Source of the DNA: Cymodocea nodosa
Taxonomy: Eukaryota; Streptophyta; Magnoliopsida; Alismatales; Cymodoceaceae
Assembly (NCBI GenBank): GCA_036874045.1
Contig: CM072343.1
Location: forward strand, 11,862,001 to 11,926,000
Reading direction: 5' to 3'
Length of the DNA: 64,000 nt
Shown: piece by piece, positions 1 to 12,903 of the stretch
Layout: the number at the start of each line of letters is the position of its first letter
Numbering within the stretch: position 1 is the stretch's first letter
Program-made: the position numbers and the translations under genes
Notes under the pieces: generated by a model
What the model saw: the letters and a program-made list of their open reading frames with translations, nothing else
Told to the model about the DNA's origin: nothing
Databases searched by the model: none

Positions 1-505
1 AGATACAATATAAAAGGCATAGAATTCTCGTTGATCAGTTATCCTTGTACACTAAATGAAATATATTTTCAGGGATCAAAAACACCTTTCGGGGAAAGCT
101 CTCAAATGGAAGAAAATTCAGTGAAGCAGAAATAGGTAAGATTTATGTCATTGAAGTATGAGGAGAAAGTAAATTTGGTGAAGCAAAGAAAGACAAGATA
201 TTCGTCATTGAAGAATTACTAAAGAAGAAGAAATATCTCAAATAAGGAGAAATATTCTAAATTCTGCAAATTAGTTTTCTCTATTTGTAGTTATGAAATT
301 GTATAGATGAAACATGGTATCGATATATAATTTCATCTACAATTTCTGAGGAGAATTGAATTGTATATTGTAATTAAAACCTTGAATAAAAATGATTTTA
401 TGAAAATAGTGTCTCGATTTGTTTTTAATTTTGAAGTTTCAATTATAATTGAAAATGTTGAAAAACACAATTCACCCACCTCTTATGTGGCCATACGATC
501 CTACA
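1..505 (+). repeat. C1 Copia 5' LTR (3' portion only)
   Basis: This is the right-hand part of a Copia LTR whose start lies outside the window. It ends in CCTACA three bases before an iMet-type primer site. The same LTR family is present complete, in reverse orientation, at 47991-49674 and 53101-54751, which confirms this stretch as LTR. Diverged direct repeats of a GTGAAGCA/TCATTGAAG type occupy about 70-240; in the reverse copies they form a longer minisatellite. Confidence 0.9.
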
Positions 506-507
506 AG

Positions 508-519
508 TGGTATCAGAGC
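508..519 (+). other. C1 primer binding site (tRNA-iMet type)
   Basis: TGGTATCAGAGC complements the 3' end of plant initiator methionine tRNA, the usual Copia minus-strand primer. It lies two bases after the LTR end. Confidence 0.9.
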
Positions 520-705
520 GATGTTAATAATCTTTGATATAAAATCAATACCAACTTATTTAATATCATTGCTTATTCTGCCTTCCTTGTTTTCAAATAG
601 AAATTAATATCTAAGCATACATTTGACCTTCTTGATTTAAGGCTCAAGTTGTTTTAAAGTTTTTAAATTGTTTAAAATCAAATAGGTTGAAAAATCTAAG
701 GTAAG

Positions 706-1513
706 ATGGCTACTAGAAATGGTAATTTTTTCTTGTATGAAGGTCAAAATCTTAATCGTCCTCCTTTATTTGATAGAATTCATTTTGAATATTAGAAATA
801 TAGGATGATAGTCTTTCTTCAAAGTATAGATCATAAGTTGTGGTTCATGATTTCTAAACCATATACTCCGCTAACTACCCCTTATAATACTTGGACAATT
901 ATTGAAAAAGAAAATGAAACTCTGAATGCTAAAGGCTTAAATATTTTATTTTGTGCATTGAGTTATGAATAGTTTAGTAAAGTATCGGCATATAAATCTG
1001 CTTATAAGGTGTGGCATGCATTAGAAGTTTCACATGAAGGTACTTCTCAAGTTAAAGAGATTAAGATTAATATGTTAATTCATAAGTATGAACTCTTTAA
1101 GATGCATGAAGACGAAAGTATTTTTGAGATGTTTTCCAAATTCCTTGATATCATAAACTCTTTAAAATGCTTAGGAAAGAATTTTGAATAGGACTTAGTG
1201 AGGAAAATTCTTAGATCCCTAAGTTCTAAATGGTCTCATAAAGTAACATCAATTGAGAAATCATGAGATTTAAATATTTATACCATAAATGAACTTATAG
1301 GAAACTTAACTGCTTATGAAGTTCAATTAAATGATTCACTGAGTCACAACAAATTAAAACTGAAGAAAGAAATAGCCTTCGAAATTAATTCAAATTCTGA
1401 AATATCTACTAATTCTAACGAGGATTTGATTTTGCTGATTAGGAAATTTAAGAAAGCATGGAAAGTTAGAAAACAGCAAAGGAACAAAAATGACAAACCC
1501 TCAACGTCAAAGT
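706..1513 (+). pseudogene. C1 gag, 5' part (interrupted by C2)
   Basis: This encodes the N-terminal half of a Copia gag with a UBN2-like capsid region. It starts MATRNGN at the first ATG after the primer site and leader. The block from about 930 to 1330 (LNAKGLNILFCALS ... VRKILRSL) is typical of SIRE-type gag. In-frame stops occur at 793 (TAG where FEYWKYR is expected), near 970, near 1189 and near 1264, so it is dead. It is cut at 1513 by insertion of C2 and continues at 24025 after the AAAGT target duplication. The joined gene would have the zinc knuckle in its second part. Confidence 0.85.
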
Positions 1514-2964
1514 TGTTAGAACCCTAGTATTTTGATAATGCAAAAACCTGTGTAAGGAAATATATTGTATTTCACAATGAAGATAGTGCAGCTAAAGTTC
1601 AGAAGGCAGATAAATAGAATTGGATAGTTCAAAATTTACTACTATAAAGCTACAAGAAAATCAGATAGTTACCAAGCCAAGTATCTGGAAGAAAGTTAAT
1701 TTTTAGTAGGTTACAAGCTTAAGTATCTTAAGAGTAAAGTAGCAGAAATACCTTCGGACAGTTAGAAGGATAACAATTTGAATTTACAAAGTCTTTGGAG
1801 AGTTAAATGATCGGATAGTTAAGAAAGATTGAATGATCAGAGAGTTAAGGAATTAACTATCCGAAAGCTAAAGGACTTTTCGGTAAGTTAGAAAAGCTAA
1901 CTATCCGAAACTTAAGTCATTCAATTACCCACATGCAGAAATCCAAAATAGAAGACTTAAGTGATTTTTCGATGAGTTAGAATGCTAACTATTAGAAAAA
2001 CAGGAATTCTTCGGTGAGTTACAGGTATAACCATCCGAAACTTAAGTCAGTCTATTATGCACATGCTGAATTAGATAAAGCAGTCAAAAACTTAACGAAG
2101 GATTTCAGAGGGTTACTGTAGCTAACTATCCGATAGTTAAATAACAGTTTGGTAAGTTACAGCTGCAAGTATCTGATTGAATGACAGTTCATTGTACGAC
2201 CTGAAATCCTACATGACAGAAAGACTTAAGTGGCTTTTCGGTGAGTTAAAGATGTTCTTCGGTGAGTTACACATATAACCATCCGAAAATCTAAGGGAAT
2301 CGGAAGGTTGCTTATTGAACATCAGATAGAATGGTAACTTACTATTTTTGGGACTGCTACATATCTAGTACAGCAGAAAACATTCGTTGGAAGTAAATAT
2401 GTTCGTTATACTTCTTGGTATATATATGAGAAGTAAAGAGAAAATAAAGGAGATATAGAGAAAACGAATATATCATACTATGAGCTACACAAAAATTCCA
2501 CATACACTCTCAAGGCAGCAACATTCAAGAATACTCTTCAAGAGTCACTGCAATAGAAAAGCTCCCTATGCATAAACTCTGATAGAAAGTTCAAGCTGTT
2601 GGTTCATGAGTTTCAACCTAAAAACTCATTATTGGTTGAGAGCTTCAACCTGAAAGCTCGAAGAAAGGTTGGTTGTTGAGCTTATACTTGAATGCTCTAA
2701 GTGTTGGTTCTTGCTTCAACTTGAAAGCAAGTATCGTAAGTACTTGACTACTTAGTGAAGCCCAAGTGTTTCTTAGGGGTGGACTAGCCAAATTGGTGAA
2801 CCACCTAAAAATTGCTGTGTGTTTCTTTCTACTTACTGTTGTGCATCTCATTTAATTTAGTTCTACACTCTATTTAATAGAATCAGCTGATTCTAAATTA
2901 AGAGAAGTAAAAATTACACACCTTCACCATTCACCCCCCTTTGGTGAGCCTATCGATCCTAACA
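1514..2964 (+). repeat. C2 5' LTR
   Basis: This 1451-bp LTR matches 22597-24024 along its length with scattered substitutions. The middle (about 1750-2300) is dense in motifs such as TCGGTAAGTTA and TAACTATCCGA, often in facing pairs. The rest resembles an ordinary LTR with a TATATATGAGAAG stretch near 2420, a possible TATA region. The end is CCTAACA, followed by the primer site. Confidence 0.95.
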
Positions 2965-2966
2965 AT

Positions 2967-2978
2967 TGGTATCAGAGC
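2967..2978 (+). other. C2 primer binding site (tRNA-iMet type)
   Basis: TGGTATCAGAGC lies two bases after the LTR end and complements initiator tRNA-Met. Confidence 0.9.
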
Positions 2979-3015
2979 TTAGTTAATCCGTTATAAGATT
3001 TAACCATCTAGATTT

Positions 3016-4379
3016 ATGGCTCAATTTGTTGAGGGACAAAACATCCACAGACCTCCTCTATTCAATGGTTCCAATTATAACTATTGGAAGAATAGAATGG
3101 AGTGTTTCCTTAGGAGTTCTGATGTAAAACTCTAGAAGATTGTTGTTCTTGGAACTACACTTCCAACCAGTGATGTTATGAACTGGTCTGAGGAGGATGA
3201 GAGAATCATCTAGTTGGATGCTAGAGGGTTGAATGTTATATATTGTGCACTAACTTCTAAACAATATAACAAAGTTTCTGCATACAAGTCTACACATGAG
3301 GCTTGGAAAATTCTTTAAGTTACTCACGAAGGTACAAGCCAGGTAAAGGATACCAAAATCAACATTCTATTGAGAAAATTAGAACTGTTTAAAATAAATG
3401 AAAATGAAAATATAACTAAAATGTTTTCAAGATTTACTGAAATTATTAATAGTTTAAAATGCCTGGGAAAGGAATTCTCTTCTCTTGAACAAGTACAAAA
3501 GATCCTAAGAAGTTTAACTGTGGAGTGGAAATAGAAATCCACCTCCATCCAAGATTCCAAGGATCTCAACAATTACACAGTTGAAAATTGTTGGGCAATC
3601 TTCTGGCCCACGAAGTTCAAATGAAAGACTGGAATGAACAAGAGGGAATAGTTGAAAAGAAAGCTGAAAAGAAAAAGGAAATTGCATTTCCTTCAACTAA
3701 AGAAGCCCTAAGTTCAGATGATGATGAGATCATGTTGCTGGCAAGGAACTTTAGGAAGTTCATGAAGAAAAAGAATAAGATCAGCTCCTCCAAAAGAAGT
3801 GTCCCTACATGTTTTAAATGCAAAAAGCAAGGGCACATACAGACTTTTTGTCCATTTCAGACAAATAAGAGGAAGAGATGGAAGGATAAAAAGAAGATGA
3901 CTCTCAAAGCTACATGGGATGATAGTAGCTCATCAAGCAGTTCATCTGATTCTAAAGATGAAACTGCAGCACAAGAGGTATGCTCTTCTTCTTCTAGTTC
4001 AGAAAATGAGCATGATGAATTAGATATTAACAGTCTTCTGTCTACTGTAGATAATTTATATGTTAAATGTAGAGAATTTAAGAAAGAAATTAGAAGGTTA
4101 AATAATTGCTTAGAAGATTCTTTTGTTGAATTAGAAACAGCTGTAGTTGAAAATAGAAATCTGAAATCTAACTTGGATAAATATAGTTGTGTTAACTGTG
4201 AATTAAAAGAAGAAAATAAAAACTTATTAACTACAATATCTGATTTGAAAAATACCATATGTAAATTTACTCAAGGTCAAAAAGGACTAAATAAAATGAT
4301 AGGATCTCAACGACCTAATGGAAATAAATATGGCCTAGGGTATGCTACACCACACCAAGTACCTTATTGTGGTGGAATT
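3016..4379 (+). pseudogene. C2 gag polyprotein fragment
   Basis: This is a Copia gag beginning MAQFVEG after the leader. The UBN2-like region covers about 3060-3600 and a frameshift lies near 3590. After it, the frame from 3588 holds a lysine-rich linker and an intact zinc knuckle CX2CX4HX4C (CFKCKKQGHIQTFCP, about 3810-3855). A KATWDD block with a serine/acid run (about 3905-4000) and a likely coiled coil (4040-4260) follow. Stops in the first half include TAG at LWK (about 3136) and TAA/TAG at glutamine positions. It is cut at 4379 by the C3 LTR; the remaining C2 reading frame resumes near 19000, apparently with some sequence lost. Confidence 0.85.
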
Positions 4380-5572
4380 TGTTAGGAATTTTGTTTTGAT
4401 GATATATGTTTTATTAAAGTTTTTAAATAAGTTTAAATAATATTCTCTAAGTATAATAGTTAACAGATTATCGGAAAGTTTCATTTTTATGTCAGATAAG
4501 TTAAAGATTTCCGAAAAGTTAGATTTTTGATAGTTAAACTTTCGGATAGTTAACGTTTCATTTTTGTTGAATAGTTTATGTTAAAAACTCGTATAGTTAA
4601 GTTATCTACACGTGTGTTTTTAATGTTTTAAGTTGTCACATGTTTTCCATGTGCGTTCGGTAATGAAAATCGAATAGTTAGATAACTGTTCGAGTTTTTA
4701 TACGCATGGATAGATAAGTCTTTGAGTTTTATAAAATGACTAACGAACAGATAAGTTTGCTATGTTTAGTCATGTGTTTTACAGGTACAAAAACTTGAAG
4801 AGTTACAGATAAGTGTTCGAGTTTTTACAGGACTTAAATGATAAGTGTTCGACTAAATTGAAGACTTAGAAGATATTCTATAAGACTCCAGGAAGATAAA
4901 GTTTCAGTGAATCTAAGAAAGGAGATCGTGGAAATTCAAAATTATAGTGGAGAAAGTGGAAACTCAAAAAGTTAGTAATTTGGATTAATGAAAAAATTAG
5001 TACGTGGATTATGGATTAAGTGAATGAACATACTGAACATGAAAGACAATAGAGTTCGACTACTAATAGAGAGTACGAGCTACATTACAACAAGGGATCC
5101 CAATCTCAAAAACCAAGTCTGAATATTCAATCTAGATCCCTAACTGAAAAGTTAAGTTTGAATATTCATATTCTGAAAAGTTCTCCAACATCAGAAGAAG
5201 TTCAAAATTTCAAGCAATTTTAGAAAAGGAGCTGCAAATGTAAGAAGTCTGACAATTCGACAATTGGAGAAGAAGAGATACAGAAGCTGAGCGAAGAGAA
5301 GGAAAGAAGCTGTGTGCATAAAGATTAGGTTTTATACAATTCGAAATTAGTTTTGAATAAGAGCTTTATTTTTCTATTTGAATTGTATATCGAACATTAC
5401 TCTATCAAAACCTTCAAGAAGGGAATTGAGCTGAAAAGATATTGTAAATTTTGTCTTTACATAAAGAATAGAATTTCATTTACGAGTGTTTTGCGCTCTT
5501 GTTTTATCCACTAGTATTTTAATTACTAAAGATACAATTCACCCCCCTTCTTGTGATACAGACAATCCTACA
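4380..5572 (+). repeat. C3 5' LTR
   Basis: This 1193-bp LTR is closely matched by 17737-18944 and, in reverse, by 43834-45061. Its first 500 bp contains many copies of the YCGNNNAGTTA motif, for example TCGGATAGTTA near 4543 and the facing pair TCGAATAGTTA/TAACTGTTCGA near 4671-4695. It ends CACCCCCCTTCTTGTG...CCTACA. Confidence 0.95.
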
Positions 5573-5574
5573 AC

Positions 5575-5586
5575 TGGTATCAAAGC
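5575..5586 (+). other. C3 primer binding site (variant iMet type)
   Basis: TGGTATCAAAGC is the iMet-type primer site with one G-to-A change from the canonical TGGTATCAGAGC. The same variant follows the 3' LTR at 18947, so it belongs to this family and is not a fresh mutation. Confidence 0.85.
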
Positions 5587-5667
5587 ATTTTATCTTAATT
5601 AAGAGCTTTTATTTCTCTATTTAGGAATCAGTTTTTCCTATCATTTACTCAAGATCATCTGTTTAAA

Positions 5668-5871
5668 ATGGATAATACTGAAATCTTAGTTATGACTAAG
5701 GGATAGACCACTAATCGTCCTCCTATGTTCGAAGGTAGCAATTATGGCTACCAGAAATATAGGATAAAAGTATTCTTTCAGTCGATCAATTTCAAACTAT
5801 GGAATATAATTAGCAATCCTATAGTGTTAGTTATGACTCCATATGAAACTTGGACTTTTGATGAAAAGGAG
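5668..5871 (+). pseudogene. C3 gag, N-terminal part
   Basis: The frame starts MDNTEILVMT and contains FEGSNYGY and WTFDEKE, the start of a UBN2-type Copia gag. TAG replaces a codon at about 5704. It is interrupted at 5871 by an A-type solo LTR and resumes at 8023-8028 with RMTLNAKGLN after the AGGAG duplication. Confidence 0.85.
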
Positions 5872-8022
5872 TGTTTGGGTTTTCCCAACACTACACTAGA
5901 AAAACATGGATTTGTTACTTCTATTTTTACTTAGTTAATTTATCTTTATGCCTATTCTTTCTTTTAGAAGTAAGCAAACAACCTTTAATACAATTTAGAT
6001 ATTAATTCCAATTCGTACTTTAATTGCAAGTGCATAGTGTCTATTGTATCAGTGTGCAAGTACAGGTCGATCCCAAAGGGAATTGCTGACGAATTTAAGA
6101 AATGTTTGATTGTGAACAATTCAAATTTATATTCCATAAGCACTCCGTTGAGTTACAGTTAACTCAACGAACTTAGTTCGTTGAGTTATGGCTAACTCAA
6201 CGAACTATCCTCGCGGACTTAAGTTAACTCCACGACCCTATCTCTTCTTTATAATACTGCTATTTACAGAGGAATTCGACCAACCATTGGGCGATTCCAT
6301 AGATTGTAAATAACATCAATTAAGCTTTTTAATGCTAGTTAACATTGGATTTATCATTAAGCAATACTAACATTCAGATGATTCAAATAGTCACCATTAA
6401 AATCTTTAAGTTTTTTGTACGAACCAATTTCAGTAAACTATAAAATTAAAACTAACATAAAACAGTCATAAAACTGATACAGATAACATTAATCACGATA
6501 CAACACTCAAATACAACATACAAACAAAGATAAATTGTTTTCGGTATTTTTGTTTTGATGTGAACATGGAAATGGGCGAAAGGTGAAATGTAAAGTAATC
6601 TCACTTGACAGTAAATACTTCCGACACTACTTGCAACGCGATTACACCATTGAAAATTAAACCACTTACAATTCTGTCTCCTCTCCCTATAGAATCGCGA
6701 GTCTAGAATTGCAAGATGATCTCCTCTTCAGCATACAGGCATCAACCCGAAGCCAAGGCTAAAAGCTTTACGATCTCCTGAAATATGAGTCGGCATTTGG
6801 TGAAAATGTCTTCCCTTCCCGCAACGCGATCACTCCTCACAGTGGTTGTCAGGCACTGTGTTTGGCTCGGAATCGACCCGACATCAGGCAAGTATCCTCA
6901 CAGACCTCCGATGATTGGTGATTATGGTGGTGATAACGATGGTTGGTGTGATACTTCGGAGAATCGCCGATACTATCTGCAGAAAGCTCGGTGCTCCTCC
7001 TCTATATACACTGGCCATCCATCAATCACACTTTCTTCTTTTTTTCTTCTTTTCTTTTATATTTCTTCAGTAGTAACTGCTTCTGCTTGAATGATCGGTT
7101 GGATTTCCTTCCTTCAGATCAACGGCGATGCTTCCTTCTCCATGCGCGATTGAATTCCTATGTGATATGTGCAAACGTGGTTTTTCCTTCCAACTGTCTG
7201 TTTCTGCAACCGCTACAGTGGCCTTTTAGAAAATAACTATAAAATACATGCAATAAAGAAATAAGCTGCTAACCTAACGCGTTACCTTAGTGTATATTCA
7301 TGTAACTCAACGCGTGCAGTTATACTAACTTAACGAGTTAAACATGTGCATCTCACATGATATTCTAAAGCATTTAAATTCAACACGTGCATAAAATACA
7401 TGCAATAAAGAAATAAGCCGCTAATATAACGTGTTACCTTAGTGTATATTCATGTAACTCAATGCGTACAGTTATGCTAACTTAACGAGTTATAACTTAA
7501 GTAAATCTACTAGATCTCGACACGTGTCAGCAGCAGTTTAAACATAAAATAACATTTCGGAGAGTTACAGGTATAACTATCCGATGCTTAGATGCATTTT
7601 TGGATAGTTACAGCTAACTCACTGAAAATTCACTTAAGACATTCATTCTGGTTTCAACATGTGTACATCTAGAAATAATAAAATATTCTCTCTAAACATA
7701 ACTTTTCGGCAATTTAAACATAGCTATCCGATACATATTCAGTCTGTTAAACATAACTGTCTGAATTTGTTCGGTATGTTAAACATAACTGTTCGAAATA
7801 TTAGAAAATTCGGATACTTAAGAATTTCACAGTCTGCAACTTACCGACAATTCATAAATGTACTAAATTAACATTAATTCCCCAAAATTAAGTAGATTCT
7901 TCAATTAAAGCATATAACCGTGCAATTATAACATAATGGCTTAATTCTCATATGATAAGCTAAATATTATGCAATTAACCATCATTTAACCGTTAATAAT
8001 ATGCACCTTTTCATTCTAAACA
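5872..8022 (-). mobile_element. Solo LTR of Gypsy family A, reverse orientation
   Basis: This 2151-bp sequence is the reverse complement of the element A LTR (25457-27325) with indels. It is flanked by the perfect 5-bp duplication AGGAG (5867-5871 and 8023-8027). Its ends are TG...CA. No internal region remains, so it arose by LTR-LTR recombination. Facing motif pairs such as CCGTTGAGTTA (6145) and TAACTCAACGA (6160) mark it. It also has ACACGTGTC near 7522 and a comparatively GC-rich block at about 6600-7200. Confidence 0.95.
6785..7090 (+). other. 101-codon ORF antisense to the A-type LTR
   Basis: The frame starts MSRHLVKMSSLPATRSLL and ends VTASA. It runs antisense to the LTR that contains it. 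The equivalent LTR region in element A (26087-26392, minus strand) has an ORF of the same length, start and end with a few substitutions. I recognise no domain. It may be chance conservation in young copies, part of an antisense transcript, or a captured host fragment, given the higher local GC. Confidence 0.3.
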
Positions 8023-9484
8023 AGGAGCGAATGACACTGAATGCTAAAGGTTTAAACATCTTGTTTAGTGCTTTATCTCATGATCAATTTAATAAAGTTT
8101 ATGCATATCAAACTGCATATGAGATATGACATGCATTAGAAGTTGCCAACGAAGGTACTAACCAAGTCAAGGAATCTAAGATTAATATGTTAGTACATAA
8201 ATATGAGCTTTTTAAAATACATGAAAATGAATGTATCTCTAACATGTTTTCCCGTTTTCTTGAGATTGTAAATTCATTAAAATCTTTAGGTAAGAAATAC
8301 AAGGAAAAAGACTTGGTAAGAAAGATTCTTAGATCTTTAACTAAAATTTGGGCTCAAAAGACAACATCTATTGAAGAGTCCAAAGATTTAAATACGTATA
8401 CTCTCGATGATCTCATAAGAAATCTGACAGCCTATGAAGTACAACATTTAGATCCAAAAGGGAAAAATCCTAGAAGGGATCTAGCTTTTAAGGCTGATAA
8501 AGTCTCAAAAGTCATTAGTGATTCTAATGTTGATTTACTATTGTTGACCAGAAATTTAGAAATCTGTTGAAGAAACGTAGGAACTTCAGGTCAACAAAGA
8601 CATCTGGAGATATGGAGAAGAAGTCATTCACAAAAGACAAAAGCATATGCTACAAGTGCAACAGACTGGGTCACTTTCAAACTGATTGTCCCCTCAACAA
8701 AGATAAGAATAATTCGAGGAGGAATTTTAGGAGTAAGAAATTTAGAAAGAGAAGGACACTTAAAGTGACATGGGATGACTCTTTAGCTTCACAAAGTGAA
8801 GAAACAAAGGATTCAACAACAAACAATAAATCCTCATCAACATTAGATTTAGAAGAAAATCTGGCAAACGTATGCTTCATGGCAAAATCCAGTGAGGTAT
8901 CCTCTAATCAAAATGCTAACTTGGATAGTTTTGATGGATTACTTGTTAAATATAATAGGCTGGCCAGAAAATATAAGAAAGTCAAAATAGAAAGAAAGAA
9001 CACTAGGAAAATGCTAGATGAATCTAAAAATAAGATTGATTTTCTAAACTCTACGTTGAATAAATTTAAAGAAGAAAATCAAAGGCATGCATAGGAAACT
9101 TTAAAGTTTACTACTATAGAAAGAAAATTGCATGCTAATTGTGAAAATTTAATTGCTGATAAGAAGAAAATGATCTATGAAATTGAAAAACTGGAACTGG
9201 CTATTATTGATTTGTTAAAGATTAAGGTCTGCGATCAAAAGGCTATATTAAGTAAATGGAATAATAGTGAAACTATAACAAATGAACTTAGTAGTAAAAT
9301 ATCAAATGTAGAAAAACATGGTATTGATTTACACGATGCATCTTCTGAAAATTATATATTGCATGATGGTATTGCTAAAAATAATGTCTTTATTTCCAGT
9401 ATTAAGAATAGTAAAAGAAAAACTATTCCATGTGTGATTAAGAGGGAGATAAATATGTGTAAATTGATAAAATGTAGCATATAA
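8023..9484 (+). pseudogene. C3 gag, remaining part
   Basis: This continues the capsid region (LNAKGLN ... KILRSL, 8028-8400) and reaches a zinc knuckle CYKCNRLGHFQTDCP (about 8650-8695, CX2CX4HX4C intact). A lysine/arginine-rich stretch, a VTWDDS block and a helical, lysine/glutamate-rich coiled-coil tail (8900-9480) follow. TGA at 8127 sits where EIWHALE is expected (TGG to TGA). There is a TGA at about 8568, then a frame change. In the intact element gag would run on into pol. Confidence 0.85.
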
Positions 9485-9848
9485 ATGATAGCACACGATG
9501 TAAGAATGTCAAAAGAAATTTTCAGAACAATCAAGCTAAGTCATTTGAGAATTTTAATATTCTTGATCAATTTTCTTCATATTTAAAGAATATCAGATAT
9601 TGGAATTAGAAATCAAATAATGTTAGAAATGAAAATTTCAACTCTGGTTTACATAGAGATAAATGTTCTGATAATTATAACACTAAGAGAAAGAAACGCA
9701 AGAATAATTATCAGAAAATAGATAAGTTGAAGTTTAAAAATATTGATAATTTTGATATGGCTCTCTCTAAAATTCTTGGACCCACTCAAAAATGGGTTCC
9801 AAGAGATAAAATCTCTTTTTGACTGTTTTGTAGGTACACAAATCAAAA

Positions 9849-12800
9849 TGGATAATGGACAGTGGAGCATCCAACCACATGACTGGAGATATACGATTAC
9901 TTACAGAAATAACAAAGACCAAGAATGGACAAGTTACCTTTGGAAATAAAAGCAAAACAAATATCCTTGGGTCTAGCAAGGTTCAGGTAACTAAGAAATA
10001 CTTTATAAATAATGTCTTATTAGTGGAAAACTTAGGTTATAATTTATTGAGTGTTCCTATTTTAATGAAGTTTTACAGAGTAATTTTTGAAAAAGATTCC
10101 TGTAAAATTATGGACATGTCTACAGACGAAATTTTATTCACTGCATACAAGAAAGGATCCGTTTGTATTAAAGACAATGCTTGCTTAATTGCAAAATCAG
10201 ATGAAGTTATTTTATGGCATAGAAGGCTAGGACACTCAAACTTAAAATTATTACAAAAGCTGTCTAAAAAGAATCTAGTTAGAGGTTTACCTAGTATTAA
10301 GTACTCGAAAGAGTTTATGTGTGATGCATGTCAACTAGGTAAATTACATAAAACATCCTTTAAAAGTTTAAATGAAATAACAAGCAAAAGAGTATTAGAA
10401 CTAGTGCATATGGATTTATTTGGACCTATTAGGACAACCAATCTAGGAGATAAACATTATGCTTTTCTACTAGTTGATGACTATTCTAGATTTACTTGGG
10501 TCTATTTTCTAGCTAATAAAACTGAAGTTTTTGAAAAATTTAAGATATTCTGTAATAAAGTTCAGAATGAGCAAAATGTTAAAATTCAAAAACTTAGGAG
10601 TGATCATGGTACAAAATTTGATAATGATCAAATTGACACCTTTTGTGAAGAATTAAGCATAGATCATAGGTACTCATTTCCAAGAGCTCCTTCACAAAAT
10701 GGGATAGTAGAACGTAAAAACAGATCACTTCAGGAAATGTTTAGAACCATGTTAAATGAGAATAAGTTACCCCTATTTCTCTAGGTAAAAGTAGTTCATA
10801 CAGCATGCTATGTTATAAATAGAGTACATCTAAGACCAATTTTTGATAAAACTCCTTATTAGATAAGGTATAACAGGGTTCCCAAAATAAGTTATTTAAA
10901 ATCCTTTGGCTGTAAGTGTTTTATTTTAAACACTAAGGAACGAAGAGAGAAATTTAGAGTCCAATCAGATAAGGGTATTTTTGTTGGTTATTCCACTAGA
11001 AGTAAGGCATATAGAGTTTTTAACAAATCAACAAAAACCATTGAGGAAACCCTACATGTGAAATTTCATGAAAATTCTCATTTGGATGTTAGACATGTTG
11101 AAAACTTTGATTCAGAAATTCTCAAAGAAATGGTACCAAATGATGTTGATAGAGAAATTGAGAGATTATTTGACAGAATGAGAAATATAAACTTGAATGA
11201 TGAAAATTTAGAACAAAATAATGTCATACCTATAGAAAATATGGAACAACATAGAAATTGGCGTTATGCTTCATCTCATCCTATTGATCAGATAATAGGC
11301 AATCCTAATCAAGGAGTTAAGACTCGGTCATCAATAGTCAACATTTGTGGTGCTTATTCATTTGTTTCTTTACTAGAACCTAAGAAAATTGAAGATGCCT
11401 TAGAAGATGAATTTTGGTATTTAGTTATGCAAGATGAGCTAAATCAATTTATAAGAAATGAGGTATGGGATCTAGTTCCACCACCTGAAAATCAGTCCAT
11501 AATAGGAACAAGGTGGGTATTTAGAAACAAAGTAGATCAAGATGGACATAGAGTTAAAAATAAAGCTAGATTAGTTGCTCAAGGTTACAAGCAAGAGGAA
11601 GGAATTGATTATGATGAAACATTTGCTCCTGTTGCTAGAATAGAATCAATACAAATTTTGTTAGCATATGCTTGTTATATGGATTTCAAATTATATTAAA
11701 TGGATGTTAAGACTGCTTTCTTAAATGGATATATAAAAGAAGAAGTATATGTAAAACAACCTCCAGGTTTTGAAGATTCAAAACATCCTGAATATGTTTA
11801 TAAGCTTAAGAAGACACTATATGGCCTTAAACAAGCCCCTAGGTCTTGGTATGAGAGATTATCTAAATTTCTTATGGAAAAAGGGTATTCTATGGGAAAG
11901 GCAGATCACACTCTTTTTATCAAGAAGATCGAAAAAGATATATTGGTAGTTCAAATCTATGTAGATGACATTATATTTGGAGCAACAAATGATAAATTAG
12001 TTGAGTCCTTTTCGAAAGACATGACTAATCAATTTGAAATGAGTATGATGGGTGAACTATCATTTTTTTTAGGCTTACAAATTAAGCAATTAGATCAGGG
12101 TACTTTTACTTCACAAGAAAAATATACTCAAGATTTATTAAAGAGGTTTGGTTTAGACAACACTGAAACAAAGAATACACCAATGAGTACTATCACTAAG
12201 TTGGATAAAGATGACTCTGGAAAAACTGTAGATGGTAAAACAATATAGTAGTATGATTGGTTCAGTACTTTATTTAACAGCTAGCCAACTAGATATTATG
12301 TTTAGTGTGTGTACTTGTGCTAGATATCAATCTAATCCTAAGAAATCACACCTACTTGCTGTTAAACGAATTTTTTAATATCTATTAGGAACCATCAATT
12401 TCAGACTGTTTTACTTTAAACACAGTTCTTTAAACTCAGTAGGTTATAGTGATTTCGCAGGATGTAAGTTTGAAAGAAAAAGCACTAGTGACACTTGTCA
12501 ATTATTAGGAAATTCTTTAGTGTCATGGTTTAGCAAAAAGCAAAATTGTGTAACATTATCTACAACTGAAGCTGAATATATAGCTACTACACTTTGCTGT
12601 GCTCAAATCCTGTAGATCAGACAAACTTTAAAAGATTTTAATTTATACTATGAACCAACTAAGATTTTCTGTGATAGTAGTTTGTAATAAGTTTGTCTAA
12701 AAATCCTGTCTTACATTCACGAGCAAAACATATAGAAGTTCGACATCATTTTCTAGGGGATAATGTTATAAAAGGAAAAATAGTATTAAATTTTGTTCCT

Positions 12801-12903
12801 ACCACAGAACAATTAGCAGATCTATTTACAAAACCCTCAGATGAAAATACCTTTTCAAAATTACGATTAGAACTTGGCATCTGTAGGTTATCTAATGTTT
12901 AAA
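9849..12903 (+). pseudogene. C3 pol: protease, integrase, RT, RNase H
   Basis: The protease active site DSGASNHMTG is at about 9855-9885. Integrase shows the HHCC zinc region (WHRRLGHSN ... CDACQLGK, 10216-10340) and the D-D-E core (MDLFGP, RSDHG, NGIVERKNR). RT spans about 11390-12240 with [11 protein letters not shown]-type and YVDD motifs; YVDD near 11965 is intact. RNase H runs to 12900 with DFAGC and STTEAEY. Lesions are TAG at 10782 and 12613 (expected Trp), TAA at 11697 (expected Gln), a frameshift near 12240 and double stops near 12685. This order (PR-INT-RT-RH) is diagnostic of Copia. Confidence 0.92.
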
